Source of the DNA: Gelatoporia subvermispora B
Lineage: Eukaryota; Basidiomycota; Agaricomycetes; Polyporales; Gelatoporiaceae
Reading direction: 5' to 3'
Length of the DNA stretch: 64,000 nucleotides
Assembly (NCBI GenBank): GCA_000320605.2
Contig: KB445795.1
Span: forward strand, 2,224,475-2,288,474
The notes under the pieces were generated by a model, which ran no database searches, was not told the origin of the DNA, and saw only the letters and a program-made list of their open reading frames with translations. Every line of letters begins with the position of its first letter. The first letter of the stretch is position 1. The position numbers and the translations under genes are program-made. Shown here in pieces: positions 46,086 to 56,604 of this stretch.

Positions 46086-46822
46086 GGGTTGGCTTGACTG
46101 AGGTTAAACGCCCGTTAAACGCCCGTCAAGCTGCGTTTAACCCTTTGACCTTGACTCGAGTCAATGACAACGCGTGATTCTCACGTGAACGCAGACGACG
46201 GCTGAGAGCTACTGGGTTCTGCTTTGACCACTATCTAGCTGCATTTGAGCAGAATTTAAGGGACTGTCTGATGGTGTAGCCGACAGTACTTCATGAGAAC
46301 ACATGTTTTGTGTCTCAAGACTGACTTCGTGCATGCCGAAAGCTTCGACAATTCCTTGCCCAATGAGTCGAAGCCAATCTTCTCGGTCATGGCAACCAGT
46401 TTACGCACTAGGAGTGCTTCCTGAATTCCGGGGGCACTCTACCCTGAAGGAAGTTGGTGAGATGAGCTCGTGCACAGAGGCCTCCGATCCTGTGGCCGGG
46501 GAGCTAGAGAGCCCGTGTGACAAAGTTGGAGTTAGTACTTGAAGCTCCAGCGTCATAGTGTCGTAGGTTAGACTCGGAGGACATGATAGAGACAAAGATA
46601 ATCACATTTTTCGCAACACATACTATACGTCGATAGCTCGTTACTGCACGAGGTCTCTTTGCATTGCGCAACGCGCTCGCTTCCAAGGCTACAATGACCC
46701 AAAAAGGTAGTCTCTGTGGCGCATAATAGTCACGCCTTGACATCTTGACCACAGGTTAAACGGCGGTTAAACCTGAGTCAACCGGTTGACCCCCGTTAAC
46801 GGTCAAGGGGTCAAGGCTTGAC
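46086..46822. mobile_element. MITE-like stretch bounded by palindrome-rich inverted repeats
   Basis: Left end: GTTAAACGCCC as an exact tandem (46103-46113, 46114-46124), an inverted repeat GGTTAAACGC / GCGTTTAACC (46102-46111, 46133-46142) and a perfect palindrome TTGACTCGAGTCAA (46151-46164). Right end: GGTTAAACGGCGGTTAAAC (46754-46772), a perfect palindrome GTCAACCGGTTGAC (46777-46790), CCGTTAACGG (46793-46802) and TCAAGGCTTGA (46811-46821). The left end read forward resembles the right end read in reverse complement over about 30 bases. No coding capacity is seen between them. The size (about 740 bp) and termini suggest a non-autonomous element, but target-site duplications were not established. 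Confidence 0.4.
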
Positions 46823-49209
46823 TGGCCCATCCCTGGCTCGCCTTGCTCGCTCCAGACGGACTTGATGAGGTCTTCTCGCTTCAAGGCAGAAGTAAGATCT
46901 AGGTATATATGGGGGACCATCTCCCGGTCAAGATCTAGCAATTCGAAGCGAAAATCGAGTATGCTGAGCTCCCAGACGATCTCCGCCCAGAGAGTCCGGT
47001 CGCTATCCGCTCGGGCACGATCAATGCGCTCCTTACCCCAGGTAAAGGATGCCGACGAGGAATGTGGTGTAAAGCCGGCATGTACATTGAAACGTACGCT
47101 AATATCCAAGCGATCACAATATCGCTTCAAGTGGCGAGGATTGGTCGTCGGCTTGTGCACGTCATCCTGTTCGCCTTCGTCTCTGCTGCGTTTGACAGCA
47201 GAGCTAGGGGGTTCACCAGACGGGGGAGGTAATTTAGCCATGTCGGCGGGGTGGCTTTTTGGCAGGACAGAAGCATTCGGATTGTACTTCGTGCGGACAT
47301 ATTTGCCCTCGAGTGCAATCCGCCATTGGGTGGTGGCCATGAGAATTTTGCCGTCGCTTGGTGGGACGAGAACTTGTTTTATGCACCAAGGACGAATGCG
47401 GAGCCAACCGTGGAATCTCTGCCCAGTGTTCGCATTCTCAGCAAAGAAGAGGTGCGGCGGGGGGAGATGATATGCTAGTGTCTTCGCAGGATGCTGACTA
47501 TGCAGTTCGGGGTAGCGTGCAAGTACAGAGGCCCAAGCAACATATACTTGAGGAACCCACGCAGGCGGAGGTAATTGACTTGCGGGGATAGAGTGTTCCC
47601 CACATAGCAGGCCGCTGGTACTCCTGGCAGGTCTCTCAGGCTGTTTACTTGACGCTGCAGAGCCATCGTTCTTCTTGTGCTTCTTGCGAGGTTGTTCTTC
47701 GACTGTGGATTGAACGTCAAGTCAGCGGCGTACAGGAATCAGCATGGAATACCTTACTGCCAGGAGCACGTGATGCTTCTGTGCGAGTGCTGCTATCACG
47801 ACCAAGGCCTCTGGATAGATGTCCTTCTTTTGCCTCCTGATACTCGTCAAACTGCCAACTGGTCGCGAACGGCACAAGTGAGGGCGTTCTGACAGGCCAT
47901 AGAGACGAGGTCGAGTCGCTGAACCTTCGCCCATGGCATCAACGGCTACGCCATCCATCCACCGTGGGGCCACCACTGAGAATTTCCCATGAACCATGAC
48001 CGGCTTCACACTGAACATTCCTGCCCAATTGAGTGGCACAACAGCGTTCTGAATGATAGTGCGGCTTGTGAGGGAATAAACGGGGCGCACTAACCAAACC
48101 GGTACGCCGACACGGTGCATCTCTTCGGCAACAGAAAGTCTTCCGGTAATTACGCCGCGGAGCGGCAGTACTTTGCCCTTGGCATGGAAATTTGCATCCT
48201 CCAGGCGGGGAAGGACCGTGTGGTGATACAAGATCCAAGCATGCACTTCTAATAGAAGTGTTTGTACTTCTCTGAACTATTGAAGGGCCTCAAATGAGCT
48301 CAGAGGATTTTCGCGCAGACGCGCGTTCCACAACGCGATCATCCTCCTCCACACAAGAGCAGTACGCTCATGTGCCAATTTTGCAAGTGTTCGTGCAAGT
48401 AGAAGGGCGTCCAGGGAGGCAGGCAGTTCAGCAGACGCACTTGAGGAGCCTCAATGCATCACTAAAAATGACATGAGATCCATAGGACAGCACGTACCCG
48501 GGACAGGAGGATGGATGCACAAGCGGTATCACTTTATTAGCGCTGTCGTACTGTTGCTTGGTGCAGTATTTGGCGGCAATTTGCTCGATCAAAGGCTTCG
48601 CTTCCATAGCTGCGCGCTCAAATCGTGCAGTCACATCTGGAGTAAGGAAACCGACTTGCTCGTGAGCAAGCTCAATGACAGTTTTCCACTCCTTGCTCTG
48701 GAAAATAAACCATGGTACCTCACGATCAGTGAAGTAGCTGAAAATGGTGTCGGGACCGTCGACGGGAGGATACGCGTCTGGGTAACGACGACGTGAACCT
48801 GGATGTACGGGAGCAGCCATGAGGTGCGGTTCAAGCTGATCGTAGACTTGAGGCCATTTGAGAAGTTCAAACTGGCCCAGCATGCCGTCCGAGTGGTACG
48901 CAAATTCTTCATCCTCCGCAAGTTGCGGGACCTGCACGCAGAAAGGCATGTTAGGAGATGATATCCACATCCCAGGCCCTGCCGCGTGGAATTCAGCAGT
49001 GCACAAGCAGTCGGGCGCCTTTAAGTCGGATACCAGATCCGTAACTCTAAAAGCTTTCGCTTCAGCCAGAATTTCATCGCGTTCTTTGAAGACATGGCAT
49101 GGCTCCCCTTCAGGACCTATGGAAAGCTACATAAGACGTGGTCCTGACGCAGATGTCACGACGAGCTCACGGTCCGCAGAACGCCGTAACAGTGGTACGT
49201 TGTCCATGC
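46756..49209 (-). CDS. Uncharacterised fungal protein (probable agaricomycete-specific family)
   Basis: No known function. Model from ATG 49209: MDNVPLLRRSADR, joined by a 54-nt intron with donor GTGAGC (which hides an in-frame TAG at 49127-49129) to PEGEPCHVFKERDEILAEAK. Then AAGPGMWISSPNMPFCVQVP, YHSDGMLGQFELLKWPQVYD and YPDAYPPVDGPDTIFSYFTD, followed by REVPWFIFQSKEWKTVIELA and HPSSCPGYVLSYGS. A cysteine-containing region of uncertain splicing follows (48.25-48.46 kb, where the frame changes and a TAG occurs). The middle has HAWILYHHTVLPRLEDANFH, KGKVLPLRGVITGRLSVAEE and RWMDGVAVDAMGEGSATRPR. The C-terminal part is FFAENANTGQRFHGWLRIRP, ATTQWRIALEGKYV and WELSILDFRFELLDLDREM. The last residues (PLTVNGGQPVDSGLTAV) are encoded by the palindromic repeat, so the natural C-terminus may have been replaced. 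The text style recalls uncharacterised multi-copy agaricomycete proteins. Confidence 0.58.
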
Positions 49210-49547
49210 TCGAGTGGAGAGTCGTGGTGGAAGGGGCGAAGATGTAGTTCAAGGAGTTTCTGGACGAGCTGGTAGGCCATCATGTACCCTTGTGGAAAAC
49301 GGAACGCGCGGGAGCGTAGTCGCTGAATTATTCGACCATTTTACAACCCATTACGACAGTAGCGCCGGTAAACACAAGCCAGAGTCTGCCGCACTCGTTA
49401 CCACCCATACCTGAGAATCGAATGTCGAACGGGAGGCCCAGTAACTTAGTGCCCGTCTGGCTCTGGCGTACTGCATACCGAACCTGAACTTGCATGTGAG
49501 AAGCGGGAGGCGTTAGATCCTAACAAGACCAAACAGCCACCTTCGAC
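49210..49547. other. Divergent intergenic region
   Basis: 338 bases between the uncharacterised gene (minus) and PRP38 (plus), presumably a bidirectional promoter. No clear TATA box. Confidence 0.4.
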
Positions 49548-50703
49548 ATGGCTAACACCACTGTACGCGGCGCGCAGGCGATACACGGTCAAAACCCACA
49601 GGTGTGTGATCAGAGGATTATACTTTCGCAGTACTCATGACTGATTATGTAGTACCTAGTCGAAAGTGTCATCAGAAACCGCATATATGAGTCTGCATAC
49701 TGGAAGGAGCACTGTTTCGCGCTTACCGGTAAGCAGGCTGTGCACTTCTTCTACATATGACATTCAAGCTCATATTTCGTACGCTCGGTATAGCGGAAAG
49801 CTTGATTGACAAAACAATTGAACTACGAGCTATTGGAGGCGTGTACGGCAACCAAAAGCCCACTGAATTTCTATGCCTGTTGTTGAAACTGCTGCAAATT
49901 CAGCCAGAGAAGGAGATTCTCCTAGAGTATCTACAAGCAGACGAATTCAAGTGGGTTTAAAATTTCTTTCCTTCGCTTCATCTACTCATAAGACGTGGCC
50001 TAGATACCTACGGGCCCTCGCAGTCATGTATATACGAATGACGTTCCGTCCGGCAGAAGTTTACGAGATATTGGAGCCACTGCTCAAAGACTACCGGAAA
50101 ATACGATATCGAGGGATGAGTACGTATATTCTTCATTATGCATTCCTTTCCGTTATGCTCACGTTCTCTGTAGATGGTTACTCGTTAACATTCATGGACG
50201 AATTCGTGGATAGTCTCCTAGTGCAAGAACGTGTATGCGATATCATCCTCCCACGCCTCACAAAACGTGACGTGCTTGAAGAACTCGGCGAAATTGGTCC
50301 TAGGAAGAGCAGGCTACTAGACGCCATGGAGGGTGTGGACGAGAAAGGCAGCGACAGAAGCAGGAGCAAGAGTCGGAGCCCGAGCAGGAGTTCGAGTGTC
50401 AAGAGCAGAGGTCGGAGCGTCAGTAAGGGCAGGAACGGTACACCCAGTAAACGAGGCAGCCGGAGTCCACGAAGCGCAAGTGGGTCAAGGAGTCCCAGCG
50501 CAGGCAGGTCGCCGTCACCTGCTGGGTCGCGTTATGTCTCCCGGAGTCCCTCTCGCTCACGGTCTGGCTCAAGATCGCCCTTCCGCTCACGCAGTCGTAG
50601 CATCTCGCCAGACCGTGTCAACGGTAACGGAGATGCCCACTCGCCCTCACGTAGTGGCTCGCGTAGCCGTAGCGCGTCTCCTAATGGTATGGTCACTGTT
50701 TGA
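49548..50703 (+). CDS. PRP38: Pre-mRNA splicing factor Prp38 with RS-rich tail
   Basis: Component of the spliceosomal B complex, needed for its activation. The start MANTTVRGAQAIHGQNPQ is typical of Prp38A proteins. Conserved core after splicing: YLVESVIRNRIYESAYWKEH, CFALT, AESLIDKTIELRAIGGVYGN, KPTEFLCLLLKLLQIQPEKE, YLRALAVMYIRMTFRPAEVY, and GYSLTFMDEFVDSLL through RVCDIILPRLTKRDVLEELG. About residue 200 onwards is an Arg/Ser tail with many RS and SR dipeptides, as in animal and filamentous-fungal Prp38 but absent from yeast Prp38. Five or so introns of 50-60 nt in the core, none in the RS tail. Its 3' end faces the mitochondrial uL15 gene with 79 bases between stops. Confidence 0.93.
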
Positions 50704-50782
50704 CCCTGTTCGTGCTGTAGCTATCCCTGGGATGAAAATGATAGCAGTGCTGTGTATGTATGTACAGAAAGGACGATGTAGA

Positions 50783-51728
50783 CTACTTCTGCTGCTCGAA
50801 GGACTGATCCTTGTACCGCATGAGTTGCTCCGAGATAGTCTTCCAGCGCTCCTCGACGATAGGCATCTTCTTGAGCGCAGTTGGCGAGAGATAGCCCCGG
50901 TTGTGCCAGTTCGTGTACCATACTGTAGGCACGTTACAGCTTGGAAAAGGAGAATGCGTATCAAGCACGCACCGATGTCTTTCCGGAGCGTAGGTGCAGC
51001 CTGCAAGCGGTCCGTCCGTCCCTTGACCTCGTCACGCAGTGCAAGGTCGTTGTAGTACTTGCAGAACACAGTGCCACCGAGCTTCTCTACTGCGCGGATC
51101 GCAGATTGCGAGGCACGAGCGGGGGTGATATGGATCGGGGTCTTAAGCTGCTCCGCGCCCTACAGCAAATTCGATGAGTCCAATACAGACCAAGCATAGA
51201 AACAATTGGTTATGCACATCTCCAAGCAGCTTGATACCGTCGTGTACGTTATGAACGCAGCCACTCAGGAGGAGCTCTTTCGCGGTAATGGGTTTCTCTG
51301 GCGAAGACGTGAGCCGTCCCGTGTCTATCCAGTGTTGTATCCGATCCAGATTGACCGGCGCATATGTCTTCCCGGTCCTACCCACGAGGTCCAGTCACTG
51401 AGACTGCGTAGAAATAGATTGTGCACGCACTGGTTGGTGAACCCACTCTTGGGTATCCGCTTCCTGAGAGGTGTCTGGCCACCCTCAAAGCCCGCCTTTG
51501 GCTTCCCGTTTCCAGAGCGCGCCTTCTGACCCTTGTGACCACGAGTGGACGTGCCACCTCGTCCGGAACCTTGACCACGACCTAGACGTTTTTGCTGGAG
51601 AGGAACCGGTGAGAAAGACAGCAAGCACAAGAGAAAGGAGCGCGTACGGCATGCTGCGAGTTCTCTGCTGGGGATAGGTTAAAAAGATGAACTTTGGAGA
51701 CTGCCGAGCGGATTCGGGTGGCAAACAT
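50783..51728 (-). CDS. MRPL10: Mitochondrial large ribosomal subunit protein uL15m (MRPL10)
   Basis: Structural protein of the mitoribosome large subunit. Start [20 protein letters not shown] is an Arg/Lys/Ser-rich presequence without acidic residues. After an intron comes the uL15 signature [40 protein letters not shown] and [14 protein letters not shown]. Further exons contain [58 protein letters not shown] and [20 protein letters not shown]. The fungal C-terminal extension includes [20 protein letters not shown] and the end DQSFEQQK. About four introns. It is divergent from the tRNA dimethylallyltransferase gene, with 192 bases between starts. Confidence 0.92.
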
Positions 51729-51920
51729 GGCGGCGCCGCTGAGAGTGTGCCCTCGCAGTGGAACGCCCGGACAAGTAAGAGAGAGAGGGCGGTAAACTTC
51801 CAAAATAGGAAGGTACGGGTCTGAGTGCAATAGCCGCCGACCCCGACGCGTCGGGCGTCGGCTTTTGCACTTCAGCCACTTGGAACGACCACGACTGCCT
51901 CCTTGCCTCTGCGGTGCTCA
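51729..51920. promoter_or_regulatory. Compact bidirectional promoter, MRPL10 / MOD5
   Basis: 192 bases between two start codons pointing apart. The sequence is rich in CpG (for example CCGACGCGTCGGGCG at 51843-51857, containing ACGCGT). No TATA box was seen. Confidence 0.45.
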
Positions 51921-53793
51921 ATGTCTCTACGGCCGCTTATTGCAATCTGCGGCACTACCGGCGTTGGTAAATCCAAGCTCGCTATAGAGTTGGCTCTCGC
52001 GCTGTCTGCAAGCGAAGGCCGGAAACATGACTACCGCGGTGCCAGGATCATCAACGCAGACGCCATGCAGACGTACATAGGTATGGATGTGATCACGAAT
52101 AAGGTAACACGCGAGGAGATGAGAGGCGTTGAGCATCTCCTCATGGACTGCAAACGTCCGGGAGAGCAATACGTGATCGGAGATTGGGTCCGGGACGCCA
52201 TGAAAGCGGTAAGTCTAAGCTCTCTACATTTGCAGTTTCCTGCTGACGCTATGAAATGTCGTCTGTAAAGATAGATGAGACACATGAACGGCAACAGATT
52301 CCCATCGTCGTCGGTGGAACCGCCTATTGGATCCAACATCTAGTATTCCCCAATAGACTTCCTTCAATCGAGCGGGCTGCAGGGGACGATGGCTCGGACA
52401 CACCGATCTCTCCGGTTCTTGCGGAACGATTGTCATGTCTTCCACCGGACCTCCTCGATTTGTGGCAGAACCTTCCCAAAAGTGGTATCACAGATTCGAC
52501 GGTATCAATGTCTCTGCACAAGCTGCTCACTGCGCTTGACCCGATCGTCGCCGCACGATGGCACTGGAAAGATAGCAGAAAGGTCTTGCGCGAGTTAGAA
52601 GTTGTCAAAGAAAATGGCCGCGCTGCCAGTGAAATAATAGCAGAGCAGTCTCGCGCTCCACCAACTGCACGGTATGTTCGTAAGGTTTCGCAAGTAGTCA
52701 TAACACTAGATACCGCCGATGCAGATACCGCACATTGTTTTTTTGGTTGCATGCCAATCCCGATGCACTAAACCCACGGCTCGATGTTCGAGTTGATCAG
52801 ATGGTAGAGGTGCGTTTTCGACTAATCACCCGAAATGCAGACTGATGCGAGGTCACAGTAGCAAGGTCTCCTTGAGGAAATCAAGACATTGCAGAAAATT
52901 GCAAACCAACATGAGAACTACGAGAACGAGTTCACGATAGACTTTACCACAGGAATCTACCAGACAATCGGTGGGTCCGCATACTTACCCCTAGCGTAAA
53001 CTGGCTAATATTTAAATAGGGTACAAGGAATTTCATGAATACCTGAGTGCCGCTGAGCCATCGGAGATGGCTTTCCGCAAGGCGGTTGCGGACATGAAGC
53101 AAGCTACTCGGAAATATGCCAAGAAGCAGGTCGCTTGGTTCCGCAACAAGCTACTGCCTGCAGTGAACGCCATGAATGAATCCAGCGTCTCAGAATCGGG
53201 CGGTCTCGTGGCGCCTACTTTCGTCCTCGATGCAACAGGTAGTTATGCATGCTCTATTTACTAAGGACTCGACTCATGTGTTTCATAGACGTAGGAAAGA
53301 AATGGGTGTCGAATGTTCAGGAGCCTGCAGAACGCATCACTCATGGTGCGTATTCAACGGGATTATCCCGAATCTTGCTCATTTATTACTACAGACTTCC
53401 TGGACAAAACTGAATTGCCAAATCCGTACAGTGTTTGTGAAGCTGCCTGTGAAGTGATGTCAATCAGACAGAAGACTATTGAGTGCGTATCTATTATTCT
53501 TGAGACTCGGCCAGGCTTCCTAACTAGTTTCATGCAGTCCTACTGCCGTCCTCGAGGCGCGGCGTATGGTCGCTTGTGACGTGTGTACCGTCAATCCAGA
53601 ACAACCTTTCATGGTCGAGAATGCAATCTGGGATGTTCATATAAAGAGCCGAACGCACCGGCGACTCGTTGCAAGAGCCGAAAGACTCTCGGACGAGAAC
53701 ATTGCCCGGCGGATAGCAGAGCGCGAAAGGAAACGGGAACTAGAGCAGAGCTTGCGCGAGAGCGAGGCGGCTACTTCCGACACTTCACAATAA
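51921..53793 (+). CDS. MOD5: tRNA dimethylallyltransferase (isopentenyl-A37)
   Basis: Adds dimethylallyl to A37 of tRNAs reading UNN codons. Start MSLRPLIAICGTTGVGKSKL, with P-loop GTTGVGKS at residues about 11-18. Then RIINADAMQTYIGMDVITNK (catalytic Asp and tRNA contact), GVEHLLMD, and, after an intron, PIVVGGTAYWIQHLVF. Further: ARWHWKDSRKVLRELEVVKE, FWLHANPDALNPRLDVRVDQ, IDFTTGIYQTIGYKEFHEYL and ATRKYAKKQVAWFRNKLLP. The C-terminal C2H2 (matrin-type) finger CDVCTVNPEQPF ... VHIKSRTHRR is present as in yeast Mod5 and human TRIT1. A charged tail ends SEAATSDTSQ. About nine introns. Only one in-frame ATG precedes the P-loop, so a dual mitochondrial/cytosolic start as in yeast is not evident. 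Confidence 0.92.
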
Positions 53794-53874
53794 TCATTGA
53801 ACGGCTATTCGGCAAATCATACTCTCTGCATCCAGTCTCATCGTACATTACGCCCATGGTAACATCACATCCGC

Positions 53875-56157
53875 TCAGTCCTCGGCAGCCCAGAGCGGGA
53901 GCCACTCCTCCCAATCCTCCCACAAATCCTCTTCCTCAAGAATCATCGGCGTCTCGCCTTCCTCCCCATGCTTAGGGTGTTGCTTCTTAATCGGGTTCAG
54001 CAGCCGGTCGATGACGTGCACTGCACCATTGCGCGTCGGGATGTCCGCCAAACGCACGGGATGCCCGTTCACGATCAACGCCTTGGAGTACGTCGTGTGG
54101 TGCCCGGGGATCGGTAGCTTATGCTCGTGCTGCACGACGTGGATGTGCAGGGAATGGTTCGTGAGCAGCGTCGGCACCGTCAGGTTCAGCTCGTACACCG
54201 GCGCGGCGTGCCGCATGGGAGGGGGAGGGGGCGGGTGGTGCTCGCCGCAGTGACCCGTAGGCGGCGGATGCTCACCGCGGTGGTCTGGAGGCGACCGGCG
54301 ATCACCGCGGTGATTCGGAGACGGCGATTGCGGGAAGGGGTGGTGGGGTAACATGTTCACGCCGCGGCACTTGCATGATTCGTCCAAGCGCTTCCTCTCA
54401 GAGAAGCCCCATCCGAGTTGGCCGCAGAGGTCGTGCTCTACATGGCCTGCATGACATGGTGGGATGGCCTCCATCAAATTGCACATAGTGTGGCGAAGGC
54501 CTTCATGACGTCTCTCGTCCGCCATCCAGTCGACGTGGTGACCGTGACGACGTCTCTCGCGCGCGAGATTCAGGTCGATGTGCGAGAGGTCCGCGATTCC
54601 CTCCTGGATGATGTGTAGGTTAGGGTGGTCGAAGCAGGTGCAGATGGGATCAATGGTTTGCTTTTGCGTCACTTCGGAGTCCGACGCATTGTGGAAGAAG
54701 TCTAGAGAATAGGGTCCTCAGAATGGGTCGTCAAGACAATTCACACCATACTGACCAGTGTGGATGATAGCATTCGGTACGATGTGGTACTGCAGGAGCT
54801 TCTTCAGGACCCGCTCACCGAATGGCGAGAACAGGAAGGTCCTTAGTCTGGGCGGCAATCTTTTGAACGCGCTATTAGAGGGCGCGAAGAACGTCACGGC
54901 CGATGAGCCCTCGACGGCACCCTTCTCGCCATCCGAACCGTGGACATATCGCCACTCAACCTCGTCCGTCAGTCCAACTCGTTGCAGAGCGCTGGTCTGT
55001 GGCCGCGCATACTCAGTCTTCGCGAGATGTACACAAGACAAACCCACATACCGCCGTAGAGAAAAATTGCTCCAGCAAGAAGGCTGATTGGAATGTCGAA
55101 CCGGGCGGGATCAGAGGGTGGTTGATTTCATGCAAAACACCTGAAAGACTCATGAGCAACTATTACCAAAGGAACGTAATGGTGCTACCATTGGATGCTG
55201 GAATATCGTGCTTGACCACCTTTGCGTACACATTGACCGAGAAAGTAAGCGGGAAGATCCTTGGAACTGACGAGACAAGTACGCGGAATGCCTTGCCATC
55301 CAAAGATCCGTCGTGCAACGTCAGGCCCGTTGCATATGTTGAATTTTTCAACAGCTCTGCTGCAGGAAGGTTGCCAGAAGGTATGATGTGGTAGGACAGG
55401 ATAGCCTTGATGATTGCTTTGAGAATTTGCTTCCGCTTCTCCTTGTCGTCATTGTCTTCTGATGCCTGAACGTATGTGAACAGCGTCTCTGCAGCCTCGA
55501 AGAGGTCGAGCTCGGTGTTGCCAAACTTGTCGGAGATCGGGGCGACATCATCCTCCCAATTCTCGTAGTGGAAGACGGCCGCATGGCGTGGTGCACCAGG
55601 GCGACGATGGCCCGGGGGCTTCAAAGCCCAGTTCGGAGGCACGAAGAATGTCACACTGTCGGTGCACCCATTCGCACTAGCGCTACAGGTGCACAGATAC
55701 TAATTCGACGCACTTGGCAGAAGAATCATTAAGCAGCTTCGCAACGTCCTCGGTAAAGTTGACGAATTTGAAGGCCTTGTGGTATCTATTGCGGAGATGA
55801 TGTCATTTTAAACAACTTTATGTACACGATCAAGTCGCGAGTGCTAGTGACCACCTACTTGGGTTCCTCAGCAAGGACTTGAAAGATGGTCTTGTCGCTC
55901 GTCTCCGGGGTTGGGGGCTGAGCAGAGTGGTCATCCCCAGAGTCGGTGTCGTCTTCCTTCATATTAGAGTAGTAGAGCGTCTCATCCTCAAAACCCTGGC
56001 CATCTTGGACATGCAGCAAGTCTTCCATCTTCTTCATGAGTTGTAAAGCCTCATCTTCAGTATACTCTACCTCACGAGCATTCCAGGAGTCAGCGACACT
56101 CGCCGAGGCGAGCACACCTCCAAGGGCGAGCAGCGCTGTGAGGGAGCGTAGCAACAT
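53875..56157 (-). CDS. Secreted protein with two fasciclin (FAS1) domains and a His/Pro-rich insert
   Basis: Probable cell-surface adhesion or wall protein. Start MLLRSLTALLALGGVLASAS is a signal peptide. An acidic region follows (DETLYYSNMKEDDTDSGDDH). FAS1 domain 1 spans about 55.1-55.9 kb: VTFFVPPNWALKPPG, ILSYHIIPSGNLPAAELLKN, TLHDGSLDGKAFRVLVSS. FAS1 domain 2 spans about 54.7-55.0 kb and continues in the last exon: SAVTFFAPSNSAFKRLP, KLLQYHIVPNAIIHT, then near the end LIVNGHPVRLADIPTRNGAV and HVIDRLLNP. Inside domain 2 sits an expansion rich in His, Asp, Arg and Pro (PNHRGDRRSPPDHRGEHPPP, then HPPPPPP). The acidic end is LWEDWEEWLPLWAAED. No GPI signal is apparent. The stop is 81 bases from that of the preceding, convergent gene. 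Confidence 0.83.
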
Positions 56158-56604
56158 GGCTGGGTGCAGACAGGAGCTGTGCGCAGTAGCATGGCCTGGA
56201 CGTGATGCAATATATGGGCCAGGGTGAATTGCGATATTGGTGCCCTGCGATGAGCGCCGTCACTCCACGCACGGATTGGCCTGGGCTGGCTCAGTCCGGC
56301 AGCGCAGCGCGCATGTGCCCGCACGATGAACGCATTCCGATCTCTCGCATCCGCAGCCGCGCGGGCAACGGCTTACTCGTACGAGCCTAAAGCCTCTTTC
56401 GAGCCTGCCCTGCTGCGGCTTCGAACGGCGCGACGGCGCGGTCATTCGCAGCAAGCATCATGCATCATGGCGAACATCATACTGACATAGACAGCGGCGC
56501 AGTAGCCAATAATTGCACAGTCCGAATCCATTTATTCGAAGAACGTCCGAAGTAACATTGCTTGCGTGTACAAATCGTGTCGTGAAGAAGCTGTAGGGGT
56601 ATCC
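56158..56604. other. Intergenic region with TATA-like box for the FAS1 gene
   Basis: 447 bases between the FAS1 gene and the 3' end of the V-ATPase gene. Minus-strand CATATATT (56209-56216) lies about 55 bases before the FAS1 start and may be its TATA box. No gene recognised. Confidence 0.45.

Noticed and set aside
49127..49129. In-frame TAG near the start of the uncharacterised gene, first taken as a nonsense mutation
   Set aside because: A 54-nt intron with canonical donor GTGAGC and acceptor CATAG removes it and rejoins the frame exactly (SADR to PEGEPC).
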